A DNA stretch of 64,000 bases from Pelorhabdus rhamnosifermentans (GTDB lineage: Bacteria; Bacillota; Negativicutes; UMGS1260): the NCBI RefSeq assembly GCF_018835585.1, contig NZ_JAHGVE010000001.1, forward strand, positions 372,001-436,000, in the 5' to 3' direction. The notes beneath the pieces were generated by a model that worked only from the letters and a program-made list of their open reading frames with translations, searched no databases and was not told the DNA's origin. Both the position numbers and the translations under genes were made by a program. Of the stretch, positions 7,424 through 18,075 are shown in pieces (position 1 is the stretch's first letter; the number at the start of each line of letters is the position of its first letter).

Positions 7424-10400
7424 ATGGAGTATCAAAGTTTGGTTGAAGCTATTCAAGCGAAGAAAAATTTAAATAATAGGGGAGTGATATTCGTTGAAAG
7501 TGGCAATAATGAGACTTTCATTTCATATGAGGAGTTATATTCAAAGGCTCTTATAATTTTAGCGGAATTGCAGAAAAGGGGATTAAAACCTGGTTCGGAA
7601 TTGGTTTTCCAAATAGCGGATAATGAACAGTTTATTTGTACATTCTGGGGATGTTTGTTAGGTAAGATAATTCCAGTACCAATTGCGGTAGGAAATAATG
7701 ATGAAAATAGACTTAAACTATTTAAAATTTGGGAAATTCTCAAAAATCCTTATTTAATTATTGATGAAAAAACAATGATCATGCTAGAAAATTTCGCACA
7801 AAAGAATTGTTTAAACACCATGATTACTAGAAATAAGGCAATAGTATTTGAGGAATTTGAGCTTACGACAATTGAGGGTGTCATTTATCCGCCTCATTTG
7901 TCTGATATCGCGTTTATTCAGTTTTCATCCGGATCGACCGGTAATCCTAAGGGAGTTATTTTAACTCACGAAAATATATTGACAAATGTTAATGATATTA
8001 TAGAACGCGGAAGAATTAATTCGGAAGATTCATCGTTAAGTTGGATGCCTTTAACCCATGATATGGGATTAATTTGTGTGCATCTAACTAACTTGGTTGC
8101 TGGTATAAATCAATATATCATGCCTACAACGCTATTTATCCGAAATCCATATCTATGGATGCAAAAAACTCATGAGCATAGAGTGAGTCTTCTTTATTCA
8201 CCAAATTTTGGTTTCAGGTACTTTCTGGACTCAATTCATCCAGAATCTGATACCGAATGGGACTTATCCATTGTAAAGTTTATATGGAATGGAGCGGAGC
8301 CGATATCTATTGAGTTATGTAATGAGTTTCTTAATAAAATGAGGAAGTATGGGTTAAAAAAAACAACAATAACGCCTTGTTATGGGTTGGCAGAAGCGTC
8401 GGTAGGTGCTGCATCTGCTTTTGTGGAAGAGGAGATGGATTCGGTTTATCTGGATCGTAAATATCTTAATATTGAACAAATGGTGAAAGAAAAACGTGAC
8501 AAACTAGGTGGAATACGTTTTGCATATTTGGGCCATCCACTGAATTCCTGTAGGATAAGAATCTGTAATTGTGAAAATAAAGTGTTGGAAGATAACATAG
8601 TCGGCTATATTCAAATACAAGGTAAAAATGTAACATCGGGATACTATAATAACATAGAAGCAACGGAAAAAGTGATTACAAATGATGGATGGTTAAATAC
8701 AGGAGACGTAGGCTTTGCAAGAAATGGGGGACTATTCGTTATCGGTAGGGCAAAGGACATCATTTTTGTTAATGGCCAAAATTATTATCCTCATGATGTG
8801 GAAAGAATTGTCGAAGAGATTGAAGGACTAAAACTAGGTAGGGTAGCAGTATGCGGAGTTTTTAGTGAAGAAACGCAAACCGAGAATATCATATGCTTTG
8901 TGTTATATAAAAAGGGATTGGAAGAATTTCCTGTTCTGGCCAATCGATTAAAAAATTATGTTGGCAAACAAATGGGTTTGGAAATAAAGGAAGTTATTCC
9001 GTTAAAAAGAATGCCCAAAACAACAAGTGGAAAAGTGCAAAGATATAAATTGAAGGAAAAATATGAAAAAGGGGATTTCTTAGAAATATCACAAGCCATT
9101 AAAAAATTAATTGTTGAACAGGAAAAAAATGAGTACGTTGCCCCGCGAAATGAAATCGAGAAAAAAATGGCAAAGGTTTGGGAAGAAGTTCTTGAAATTG
9201 ATAGAGTAGGAATTGAAGATGGTTTTTCCGCATTGGGCGGAAATTCACTAAGAGCCATAACTCTTTTGTCAAGGATGAGCGAAGAGTTCGGAATAGAAAT
9301 ACCGCTTAAAGAGATATTTAAAGCCCAAACAATTAAGGAACTTGTGCGATACATGAAGGATGCAAAGAAAGTTAGCTATCCCGTATATCCGGAAAAAATC
9401 CCTGATTGGAAAAACCTACATATGCCGTTCCCATTAACGGAAATACAAGCTGCGTACTTACTGGGACGCGGTGATTACTTCGAGCTTGGTGGCGTTGCAT
9501 CACATTGGTATATAGAAATAGAGACGAGCTTAGATTTAGAAAGATTTAATCGGAGTTTGCAGAAAGTGGTTAAACGTCATCCCATGTTACGTGCAATAGT
9601 TCTGCCTAACGGTAAGCAAAAAATCCTGGAGAAAGTGCCAGATTACAAAATTAGAATTGAAGATCTGAATAGTGTAGATGCTGATGCACAGCAATTGCGT
9701 ATTTTAAAAGAACGAGAAAGAATGTCCCATTATGTATTTAAAACGGATCAATGGCCACTATTTGAATTTAAAGCTTTTAAGCTTTCCAATGAAATTAGCT
9801 ATTTATTTATCGGGTTTGATTTGATCATTGCTGATGCCGCCAGTATGAAGATCATTAATAAGGAATTAATGGATTTCTATATGAATCCAGAACGTGAGCT
9901 GCCGGAAATAGAATTTTCTTTTAGAGATTATATACTTGCTTATGAGGAATTCAAACATTCAACAGTCTATGCTGAGGACAAGAAATACTGGTTATCCAAA
10001 TTGAATGATTTTCCGTCAGCACCTAATTTGCCATTAAAGTGTGACCCTCAAGAAATTACGAAGCCGCATTTTAAACGCCATCAATATCTATTCAGTGAAA
10101 AAGAATGGGATAGCATTAAACTTTGTGCACAGGAACTGAACATTACGCCTGCGGCTTTATTGTGTACTGCTTATGCAGAAGTAATGGCTTTTTGGAGCAA
10201 TCAACCTCGTTTGGTAATTAACTCAACAATATTTCATCGTAATCCGTTTCATAAAGATATTAATAACATAGTAGGAGAATTTACTCCGACAATGTTGTTG
10301 GATATAAATTTCGAAGAAAAATCATTTAGAGAAAAAGCAAAAGATGTACATAATACATTGATGGAAGCATTAGAACATCGGCATTATGATGGTATCAGTC

Positions 10401-13400
10401 TGATAAGAGAGATAGCTAAGCAAAATAATTTAGGTAATACCAAGACAATTATGCCAGTGGTTTTTACAAGTATGCTTTTTGATATCAAAGATCTTGAACG
10501 TATCGGCGAAATAAAAATGGCCATTAGTCAAACACCGCAAGTGTTTATCGATAATCAAATAGCGGAGAATAATGGGAATTTATTAGTTACATGGGATTAT
10601 GTAGAAGAATTATTTGATAAAGACGATATTAATGCGATGTTTAAACAGTACATTGATAGAATATCCAGCTTAATAGTGCAGAGAAAAGAACAAGTTCTTA
10701 AGGTAAAAGAACAGGATCAACTGTTAATCAACCAATACAATCAGACTACAGAACAAATTTTCCCGACAACGTTACATCAATTATTTATTGAACAGGCTCA
10801 GCGTACCCCAGATAAACCAGCCGTAATGTTGGGAGAAGAAAGTATTACTTACCAGGAGTTACACGAAAGATCAAATCAAGTCGCTCGCTATCTAAAAGAG
10901 AAAGGTGTAAGCCGTAACGATTACATCGGAGTTATGGTGTATCGCCGTATAGAAACCATTTTCAACATCCTAGGAATCCTAAAGGCGGGAGCAGCTTATG
11001 TTCCTATAGAGCCTGAATATCCGGCTGAACGACAGCAGTACATTTTAAAAAATAGTAGTTGTAGAATGTTATTAATTCCAGAGGATTATGATGACAAAAA
11101 TATGGGGCAATACTCTGTAGAACCTATAGGGGTGGCTAGTGATCCGGAAGATATAGCCTACGCAATTTATACCTCAGGGAGTACCGGTAGACCTAAGGGG
11201 GTTGTAATCACTCATAAGGCGGCAACAAACACAATTATTGATATCAATCAAAAATTTAGTGTAAATGACGATGATAGAATTATTGGCTTGTCATCAATGT
11301 GTTTCGATTTGTCGGTGTATGATATATTCGGAGCATTGAGTGCGGGAGCACTTCTAGTTATGGTGCCCGATCAAAAAGATGTAATGAACCTAATCGCAGT
11401 GATGAAAAAACAAAAGATCACAATCTGGAACTCGGTTCCGGCAATAATGGATATGTTGGTAGAAAATCTAGACGATAATTCTGAAAAAGATGAGCAGACT
11501 TTCTATTGGTCACCATTTCAGGACAAAGTAATAAAATATAAGAAAAATGAAAATTTGAGATTAGTCCTACTGAGCGGTGACTGGATACCGTTAAAACTGC
11601 CTGAAAAGACAAGGGATTACTTTATAAACGCTGAAGTAATCAGCCTAGGTGGGGCAACCGAGGCATCAATATGGTCCATTTACTATCCCATCTTGGAAGT
11701 ACATGGAAATTGGAAAAGTATTCCTTATGGTATTCCACTGGCAAATCAGCAATTTTATGTATTAAATTATGAAATGAATTTCTGCCCGATAGGAGTACCG
11801 GGTGAACTATATATTGGAGGAGCAGGTGTTGCAAAGGGGTACTTAAATGATGAAGAAAAAACAAAAATTGCGTTTATAAATCATCCTCAACTAGGTTATC
11901 TATATAAGACGGGCGATTATGGAGTAATGCATAAAGCAGGCTATATAGAATTTTTAGGTAGGAAAGATCAGCAAGTAAAGATAAGGGGGTATAGAATTGA
12001 ACTAGGAGAAATAGAGAATCGGCTCTTAGAACACGAATTGGTAAACAATGTAGTTGTCGTAAGTTTTATAGATGAAAATAAGCAAAAGTATCTGTGCGCG
12101 TATATTGTAGCCGATCAGAAACTTTCTATAGCTGGATTGCGGGAATATATTGCAAAAGTCTTGCCAAATTACATGATACCATCATGTTTTGTACAGCTAA
12201 AAGAAATACCGCTTACAGCGAACGGCAAAATCGATAAGAAATCATTACCTCAGCCCGAAGGGAATATAGGCGTAGGAGCAGCATATGTCGCTCCACAAGA
12301 TGAAACAGAAGAAAAAATGGCGGAGCTTTGGAAAGAAATTTTAGGGGTGGAGAAAGTTGGAATTGAAGATGACTTCTTTGAATTGGGAGGTCATTCGCTA
12401 AAAGCCATCACCCTTGTAGCTAAAATAAATCAGAAATTCGGTATAGAAGTACCGTTGCAGGAAATATTCAAATCTTCAACAATTAAAAAGCTTGTCAGGT
12501 ATATGGATGGTGGTGCAAAGAGAGCTAAGTATGAGGCAATAGAACCTATAGCTAAGCAAGATTATTATCCTTTATCATCGGCGCAAAAGAGAATGTGTAT
12601 ATTAAACCAGCTTGATAGTGACAGTATTGCTTATAACTTCCCTGTAGCGTTTAAAGTAGAAGGATATTTAGATAAAAAACGCTTTGAAGAAACATTACGG
12701 AAAATTATTAAGCGGCACGAAACATTACGGACTTCATTTGAATTAATTGGTGGAGAACCTGTCCAAAGAATACACGATAATATTGATTTTAAAATAGACT
12801 ACATTCAGTCGACTGATCAAAATATATCAGACATCATAAAAAAATTTATTCGTCCCTTTGATCTAAGTATAGCACCGTTACTCCGCGTTAGTTTAGTAGA
12901 GTTATCCAAAAATCGATGTTTAATTTTATTTGATTTGCACCATATAATAGGAGATGGTGTGTCAGAGGGTATCTTGATAAAAGAATTAGTGAGCTTATAT
13001 CAAGGGAAAGACCTTCCTAAATTGCGGATACAGTACAAAGATTTTGCATTTTGGCAAAATCAATTACTAAGAACAGAGGCGCTTAAAAAGCAAGAAGAAT
13101 ATTGGCTAAATACATTTTCCGGTGAGATCCCGATACTCAATATGCCTACTGATTACCCAAGACCATCAATCAGAAGTTCTGAGGGGGACAGGCTTCACTT
13201 TGAACTTGGCGAAGAATTGACAAGTAAGTTAAACAAACTCGCCAAGGAAACTAGTACGACGTTGTACATGGTCTTATTAGCAGCATATAATGTCTTATTA
13301 GCGAAATATACAGGGCAAGAAGATATTATTGTAGGATCACCGATTGCGGGAAGGCCACATGTAGATCTGAATAATATTTTAGGTATGTTTGTAAATTCAT

Positions 13401-16400
13401 TAGCAATTAGAAGTTACCCAAAAGGCAGTATAACTTTTCTAGCATTTCTCAAAAATGTCAGAGAAAATGCTTTGAAGGCTTATGAAAATCAAGATTATCA
13501 ATTTGAAAAGCTGGTGGATAGGCTAGATATAGTGAGGGATTTAAGCAGAAATCCGTTATTTGATACTATGTTTGTTCTGCAAAACACGGAGATCGTTAAA
13601 ATGGCGCTGGATGATTTGAAAATTTCCCGCTATCAACTCGATAATAAAATTGCGAAATTTGATCTCACATTAGAAGCGAAAGAAAGAGACGATTGTTTAG
13701 AATTTACAATGGAGTACTGTACCAGGCTGTTTAAACAAGAAACATTGGAAAGACTAGCGGCACACTTTGTTAATCTACTGGAGCAAATTGTTAATCAGCC
13801 GCAAAGCAAGTTGGCAGAATTTGAGGTGTTATCAAAAGCGGAAAAAAGACAATTACTTATTGCGTTCAACGATACTAAGGTTGACTATACGAAAGACAAG
13901 ACCATACAAGAACTATTTGAGGAGCAGGTAGAAAAGGTTCCGGAGAATATTGTAGTAGCATTTGAGGAGCAACAGCTTACTTATCGGGAGCTGAATGAAA
14001 AAGCCAACCAACTGGCACGAATTCTGCGTGAGAAGGAAGTAAAAGCAGATGATATCATAGGCATTATGGTAGAGCGGTCGCCGGAAATGATTATCGGTAT
14101 AATGGGGATATTGAAGGCTGGCGGAGCGTATTTGCCTATCGACCCAGAATATCCGTTAGAGAGAATAACTTATATGCTGAATGATAGTGGGGCAGGTATC
14201 TTATTAACTCAGAAGAGCTTGACTAGTAAGGTCCCCTTTAAAGGAGAGACAATCATTCTAGACGACCCGGGAGTATACCAGGGAGACCATTCAAATTTAA
14301 CAAAAGAAAATACCCCACAAAACTTAGCTTATATAATCTATACTTCAGGTTCAACGGGAAAACCCAAGGGAGTTGAGATTGAACACTCCAGTCTGGCTAA
14401 TCTCATATATTGGTATCGACGAGTATACAACATAACTGATGTGGATAGGACAACTCAGGTAGCGGGGCAATCTTTTGATGCTTCGGTTTTTGAGATATTT
14501 CCTTATATTTCCTCAGGTGCAGGGATATATATTCCTAACAATGAAATTCGAGCATCTGCATCAAGCCTAATACCGTGGTTGAGAGATAATCGTATTACTA
14601 TAAGTTACCAACCAACATCAATGGCTGAGGCTTTATTGGATGCCGATTGGCCTATGGATATATCCTTAAGAGCACTATTGACAGCTGGCGATACATTGCA
14701 CCGCAGACCTTGCCATGGCTTGCCTTTTGTCTTTGTCAATCATTACGGACCGACCGAAAATACAGTAGCGGCAACGTGGGCAAATGTCTATGATAAACCA
14801 AATAATATTCTTCCTCCGATAGGTCGTCCTATAGATAATAATCAAATCTATATAGTGGATAAAAATAATAAATTGCAACCAATTGGTGTTCCAGGCGAAC
14901 TTTGCATATCTGGTGCTAGTCTAGCAAGAGGCTACTTAAATCAGCCGAAACTCACAATGGAAAAATTTGTAATAAACCCATTTATCTCCGGTGAAAGGAT
15001 GTATCGGACAGGCGACCTTGCTAAATGGCTGCCTGATGGTAATATAGAATTTTTAGGAAGGATAGACCGTCAAGTAAAAATTAGAGGTTTTAGGATAGAA
15101 TTAGGCGAGATAGAATCTCAGTTGCTAAAACATCCGCTAGTAAAAGAAACAGTGGTAATTGCTAGGAAAGATATAGAAGGTTACAAGGATCTCTGTGCAT
15201 ATATCGTAGCGGAACAAATATTGTCAGTAACGGAACTAAGAAAATATCTTTCAAATACATTGCCGGACTATATGATACCATCGTTCTTCATCAAGGTGGA
15301 AAAAATGCCGCTTACACCGAACGGCAAAATTGATCAAAAAGCGTTACCTGATCCTAAGAAGAATATATGTACAGGGAAAAAATATATAGCTCCCCGCAGT
15401 CAGACTGAAGAAAAAGTGATATTGATTTTTGAAAAAGTACTAGGTGTAAAGAGCATAGGAATAGATGATAATTTTTTTGAACTTGGTGGAAATTCCTTGA
15501 AGGTAATATCAACTATTTACAAGATAAATAAAGAGTTTAACCTAGATCTTCCTATACTTACATTATTCAACAATCCAACTGTCAGAAATTTAGCTGACTA
15601 TATTGCGGAAATAAATTCTTTATCAAATAATAATTATGAGAATTTGGTGTTGTTAAAAGAAGGAACAAAGCGAGATAAAAACATATTCTTCATTCATGAT
15701 GGAAGCGGAGATATCGGTTCTTATATCCAATTATGCAGTGTGTTAAAAACCGATTTCAATTTTTGGGGAATTAAATTTGACAGACAGACTAATTATATTC
15801 CGCGGAATATGACAATAGAGAACATAGCCCAGAACTATTTGGGGATAATCCGGAGTATTCAGCCTAATGGTCCATATCATATTGTAGGTTATAGCAATGG
15901 AGCAGTTATTACTTATGAAATTTGCAGGCTGTTGGAGAAATTGAATGAAAAGGTTGCACTGTTGATGCTAATTGATTCTAATATGCCTAGTTTGGTATCT
16001 CAAAGAAAGGCCTTGAAGACAGAGGGAAAACTATATACTCTGGATTCCGAAAAGCAGTTTATCCATGAATGGATACCTGATATTCGGAATATTAAAGTGG
16101 TTGATAAGGCATCAAGTATAGAGGAACTCTGGATGAATGTAGTGACATATTTCGAAAAAGAGACTGGACATGTAGTAAAAGAGATGATACCTGAAGATGT
16201 GAGGCGTCTAATAGCTAATTATCATGATATAGATAATGTTGGTGATTTAATATATTCGGTTAACGTTATAAGAACCATTGATCGGGCGGCACACAATTAT
16301 ACACCTGCTAATAAACTCAAAACAAAGATCCACTTAGTCAAGGCAGCTAAAAATAATTTTGTGGATATTAAGTCCTGGGATAGATATTCTACGAAAACGA

Positions 16401-16519
16401 CAGCACTTTATAATGTTGATGGAGATCATTTTACCATTATGGAGCAGCCATATGTTATCGAGCTTGCCAAGATTATTACGCAACTTATCGAGGTAATTGC
16501 TTTGAAATGTGTTAACTAG
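7424..16519 (+). CDS. Nonribosomal peptide synthetase: AL-PCP-Cy-A(Cys)-PCP-C-A-PCP-TE
   Basis: A 3031-residue cytoplasmic assembly line. Residues 1-560 are an acyl/aryl-AMP ligase with FAAL-like motifs (FSSGSTGNPKG, SWMPLTHDMGLI), a loading domain. PCP1 has its phosphopantetheine Ser608 in LGGNS. A heterocyclization domain follows from 669 (FPLTEIQAAYLLGR) with D799xxxxD804xxS807, the Cy signature replacing HHxxxDG. A1 (about 1110-1620) gives the pocket D1295 L1296 Y1299 N1336 L1382 S1384 L1408 I1416 W1417 plus Lys, the classical cysteine code. PCP2 has Ser1658. The C domain has HHIIGDG at 1839-1845. A2 (about 2150-2600) reads D2352 A F Y L A H V A K by my alignment, a code I cannot assign. 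PCP3 has Ser2691 and the thioesterase Ser2824 in GYSNG. Start follows AGGAGGGG. Predicted product: acyl or aryl starter-thiazoline-amino acid. Confidence 0.92.
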   Translation: MEYQSLVEAIQAKKNLNNRGVIFVESGNNETFISYEELYSKALIILAELQKRGLKPGSELVFQIADNEQFICTFWGCLLGKIIPVPIAVGNNDENRLKLFKIWEILKNPYLIIDEKTMIMLENFAQKNCLNTMITRNKAIVFEEFELTTIEGVIYPPHLSDIAFIQFSSGSTGNPKGVILTHENILTNVNDIIERGRINSEDSSLSWMPLTHDMGLICVHLTNLVAGINQYIMPTTLFIRNPYLWMQKTHEHRVSLLYSPNFGFRYFLDSIHPESDTEWDLSIVKFIWNGAEPISIELCNEFLNKMRKYGLKKTTITPCYGLAEASVGAASAFVEEEMDSVYLDRKYLNIEQMVKEKRDKLGGIRFAYLGHPLNSCRIRICNCENKVLEDNIVGYIQIQGKNVTSGYYNNIEATEKVITNDGWLNTGDVGFARNGGLFVIGRAKDIIFVNGQNYYPHDVERIVEEIEGLKLGRVAVCGVFSEETQTENIICFVLYKKGLEEFPVLANRLKNYVGKQMGLEIKEVIPLKRMPKTTSGKVQRYKLKEKYEKGDFLEISQAIKKLIVEQEKNEYVAPRNEIEKKMAKVWEEVLEIDRVGIEDGFSALGGNSLRAITLLSRMSEEFGIEIPLKEIFKAQTIKELVRYMKDAKKVSYPVYPEKIPDWKNLHMPFPLTEIQAAYLLGRGDYFELGGVASHWYIEIETSLDLERFNRSLQKVVKRHPMLRAIVLPNGKQKILEKVPDYKIRIEDLNSVDADAQQLRILKERERMSHYVFKTDQWPLFEFKAFKLSNEISYLFIGFDLIIADAASMKIINKELMDFYMNPERELPEIEFSFRDYILAYEEFKHSTVYAEDKKYWLSKLNDFPSAPNLPLKCDPQEITKPHFKRHQYLFSEKEWDSIKLCAQELNITPAALLCTAYAEVMAFWSNQPRLVINSTIFHRNPFHKDINNIVGEFTPTMLLDINFEEKSFREKAKDVHNTLMEALEHRHYDGISLIREIAKQNNLGNTKTIMPVVFTSMLFDIKDLERIGEIKMAISQTPQVFIDNQIAENNGNLLVTWDYVEELFDKDDINAMFKQYIDRISSLIVQRKEQVLKVKEQDQLLINQYNQTTEQIFPTTLHQLFIEQAQRTPDKPAVMLGEESITYQELHERSNQVARYLKEKGVSRNDYIGVMVYRRIETIFNILGILKAGAAYVPIEPEYPAERQQYILKNSSCRMLLIPEDYDDKNMGQYSVEPIGVASDPEDIAYAIYTSGSTGRPKGVVITHKAATNTIIDINQKFSVNDDDRIIGLSSMCFDLSVYDIFGALSAGALLVMVPDQKDVMNLIAVMKKQKITIWNSVPAIMDMLVENLDDNSEKDEQTFYWSPFQDKVIKYKKNENLRLVLLSGDWIPLKLPEKTRDYFINAEVISLGGATEASIWSIYYPILEVHGNWKSIPYGIPLANQQFYVLNYEMNFCPIGVPGELYIGGAGVAKGYLNDEEKTKIAFINHPQLGYLYKTGDYGVMHKAGYIEFLGRKDQQVKIRGYRIELGEIENRLLEHELVNNVVVVSFIDENKQKYLCAYIVADQKLSIAGLREYIAKVLPNYMIPSCFVQLKEIPLTANGKIDKKSLPQPEGNIGVGAAYVAPQDETEEKMAELWKEILGVEKVGIEDDFFELGGHSLKAITLVAKINQKFGIEVPLQEIFKSSTIKKLVRYMDGGAKRAKYEAIEPIAKQDYYPLSSAQKRMCILNQLDSDSIAYNFPVAFKVEGYLDKKRFEETLRKIIKRHETLRTSFELIGGEPVQRIHDNIDFKIDYIQSTDQNISDIIKKFIRPFDLSIAPLLRVSLVELSKNRCLILFDLHHIIGDGVSEGILIKELVSLYQGKDLPKLRIQYKDFAFWQNQLLRTEALKKQEEYWLNTFSGEIPILNMPTDYPRPSIRSSEGDRLHFELGEELTSKLNKLAKETSTTLYMVLLAAYNVLLAKYTGQEDIIVGSPIAGRPHVDLNNILGMFVNSLAIRSYPKGSITFLAFLKNVRENALKAYENQDYQFEKLVDRLDIVRDLSRNPLFDTMFVLQNTEIVKMALDDLKISRYQLDNKIAKFDLTLEAKERDDCLEFTMEYCTRLFKQETLERLAAHFVNLLEQIVNQPQSKLAEFEVLSKAEKRQLLIAFNDTKVDYTKDKTIQELFEEQVEKVPENIVVAFEEQQLTYRELNEKANQLARILREKEVKADDIIGIMVERSPEMIIGIMGILKAGGAYLPIDPEYPLERITYMLNDSGAGILLTQKSLTSKVPFKGETIILDDPGVYQGDHSNLTKENTPQNLAYIIYTSGSTGKPKGVEIEHSSLANLIYWYRRVYNITDVDRTTQVAGQSFDASVFEIFPYISSGAGIYIPNNEIRASASSLIPWLRDNRITISYQPTSMAEALLDADWPMDISLRALLTAGDTLHRRPCHGLPFVFVNHYGPTENTVAATWANVYDKPNNILPPIGRPIDNNQIYIVDKNNKLQPIGVPGELCISGASLARGYLNQPKLTMEKFVINPFISGERMYRTGDLAKWLPDGNIEFLGRIDRQVKIRGFRIELGEIESQLLKHPLVKETVVIARKDIEGYKDLCAYIVAEQILSVTELRKYLSNTLPDYMIPSFFIKVEKMPLTPNGKIDQKALPDPKKNICTGKKYIAPRSQTEEKVILIFEKVLGVKSIGIDDNFFELGGNSLKVISTIYKINKEFNLDLPILTLFNNPTVRNLADYIAEINSLSNNNYENLVLLKEGTKRDKNIFFIHDGSGDIGSYIQLCSVLKTDFNFWGIKFDRQTNYIPRNMTIENIAQNYLGIIRSIQPNGPYHIVGYSNGAVITYEICRLLEKLNEKVALLMLIDSNMPSLVSQRKALKTEGKLYTLDSEKQFIHEWIPDIRNIKVVDKASSIEELWMNVVTYFEKETGHVVKEMIPEDVRRLIANYHDIDNVGDLIYSVNVIRTIDRAAHNYTPANKLKTKIHLVKAAKNNFVDIKSWDRYSTKTTALYNVDGDHFTIMEQPYVIELAKIITQLIEVIALKCVN

Positions 16520-16600
16520 GGCTTGATAGCCAGCCCCCTAATTTCCTAATGAGACATTGGACAAAGAGAACTCTGAGCTTATACTCCAAGTGCATCACCC

Positions 16601-16636
16601 AAAATTGCATGGCAATCACACACTGCAATTTTTTCA
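16601..16636 (+). terminator. Possible terminator or attenuator after the NRPS gene
   Basis: AAAATTGCA (16601-16609) pairs with TGCAATTTT (16624-16632), which ends in a T run. It lies between the NRPS and the U32 gene, so the latter may be expressed partly by read-through or from its own promoter. Confidence 0.4.
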
Positions 16637-16785
16637 AAGATTCAGGCCTTCTTTTATTATCTCATTCCACATTTAATTTTCAAATGCTGTATCCGGGGAG
16701 GTGATACCAACATTAATTTGTCTATGAATAGACTGTGTTGCAGCTAAAATGGAGAGTAATTAACATTAAAACGGGAGGGGCAAAA

Positions 16786-18075
16786 ATGAATAATGTGACG
16801 AATGAAAAATTTAAGATGAAGTATACATTGGCAACAAACTTCGATACGAATCTAATAGAAGGAATTAAGAGTATTGATAAAGACAACTCAATAAAATCGG
16901 TTTATGGAAAACTTAAAAGCGATATTGTCGGAGGCGGTAGATCGGCAATGCTTCTGCCAGAGCTATCGATGAATGATCTGGAAAATTATATACAATTATG
17001 TCATCAAAATAATTTGAAGTTTAACTATCTTTTAAATCCTGTGTGTATGGGGAATAAGGAATTTGTAAAAGACAGCCATAATCAAATAATCAGTTTAATA
17101 GATAGTCTTGTAACCAGCGGTATAGACGCAGTAACTATAAACTCTCCATATTTATGTGAAGTAATAAAAAAACAATTTCCAAAATTAAAGGTTTCTATTG
17201 GTGCAGGCGGGTATATTACTGAAATGCAGCATGTGAAGTTCTGGGAAGAATTGGGGGCAGATGAACTTACTCTGCAGCATAATGTTAATAGAAATTTTAA
17301 TATGCTTGAGAATATGCTGAATTACACTAAAAAGTCAGGTATTTCACTTAGACTTATCGCAAACAATGTTTGCCTACATGGGTGTCCATATCGAATAGCC
17401 CATGGGACGGGACAATCGCATGCGAGTAAACAAAATGAATCTTCGCAAAAATTTCATTTAGACTATCATATCATAAAATGTACTTTAGATAAAATCAAGA
17501 ATCCTGCAGAGCTTATTGCAGCTGAATGGATTAGGCCTGAGGATGTAAAGTACTATGAACAACTTTGTGAGAAGACAGGCAACTATAATCTATTCATTAA
17601 ACTGGTCGACAGGACGAAAACTACTGATTTTCTATTAAGAGTGATAAGTGCTTATTTGTCACAAAGTTATGCGGGAAGTCTTCTGGATCTCCTTTTATGG
17701 CCATCTCTTAAAGAATTTGCGCAAGTTAATAAAGCAATGGGGGAAGCTGTAGCCACTTTGGATGCACAGAGCATGGAAAATTTAGGAAGATATTTTGGCG
17801 TTTTCAAACTACTTCCTGATGTTTATGTTGACAATAAGAAATTAGATGGTTTTATAGAAAAATTTATCTCAAAATATGATTGTTGTGATAAAGTTTGTGA
17901 TCAAGCTGTTGTCCCGAACCACCAAAATACTGCCGATAATGATCCATCTAAATGTTCATACTGCAGAAATTGGGCCGAAAAAGCAATTTCATTTGATAGA
18001 CAACAAATAGAAGATTGGGTAAATAACTCCCGTGAGCTTATTAATGATATGTGTGAAAGTAAGTTTTTCCGTTAA
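16786..18075 (+). CDS. U32-family ('peptidase U32') Fe-S protein in the NRPS cluster
   Basis: 429 residues from ATG 16786, chosen because ACGGGAGGGG lies five bases upstream; an in-frame start at 16735 has no such site. The TIM-barrel-like pattern (GGGRSAMLLPE, YLLNPVCMG, SGIDAVTINSPYL, VSIGAGGYI, LQHNVNRNF) and the core NVCLHGCPYR (C196, C200) resemble U32 proteins. A C-terminal CSYCRNW adds another cysteine pair. Characterised U32 proteins (UbiU/UbiV, RlhA, TrhP) are not proteases; they carry out oxygen-independent hydroxylation, with Fe-S clusters shown for UbiU/UbiV. Inference: a tailoring enzyme hydroxylating the peptide or its starter without oxygen. It is collinear with the synthetase, and substrate assignment is open. 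Confidence 0.7.
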   Translation: MNNVTNEKFKMKYTLATNFDTNLIEGIKSIDKDNSIKSVYGKLKSDIVGGGRSAMLLPELSMNDLENYIQLCHQNNLKFNYLLNPVCMGNKEFVKDSHNQIISLIDSLVTSGIDAVTINSPYLCEVIKKQFPKLKVSIGAGGYITEMQHVKFWEELGADELTLQHNVNRNFNMLENMLNYTKKSGISLRLIANNVCLHGCPYRIAHGTGQSHASKQNESSQKFHLDYHIIKCTLDKIKNPAELIAAEWIRPEDVKYYEQLCEKTGNYNLFIKLVDRTKTTDFLLRVISAYLSQSYAGSLLDLLLWPSLKEFAQVNKAMGEAVATLDAQSMENLGRYFGVFKLLPDVYVDNKKLDGFIEKFISKYDCCDKVCDQAVVPNHQNTADNDPSKCSYCRNWAEKAISFDRQQIEDWVNNSRELINDMCESKFFR

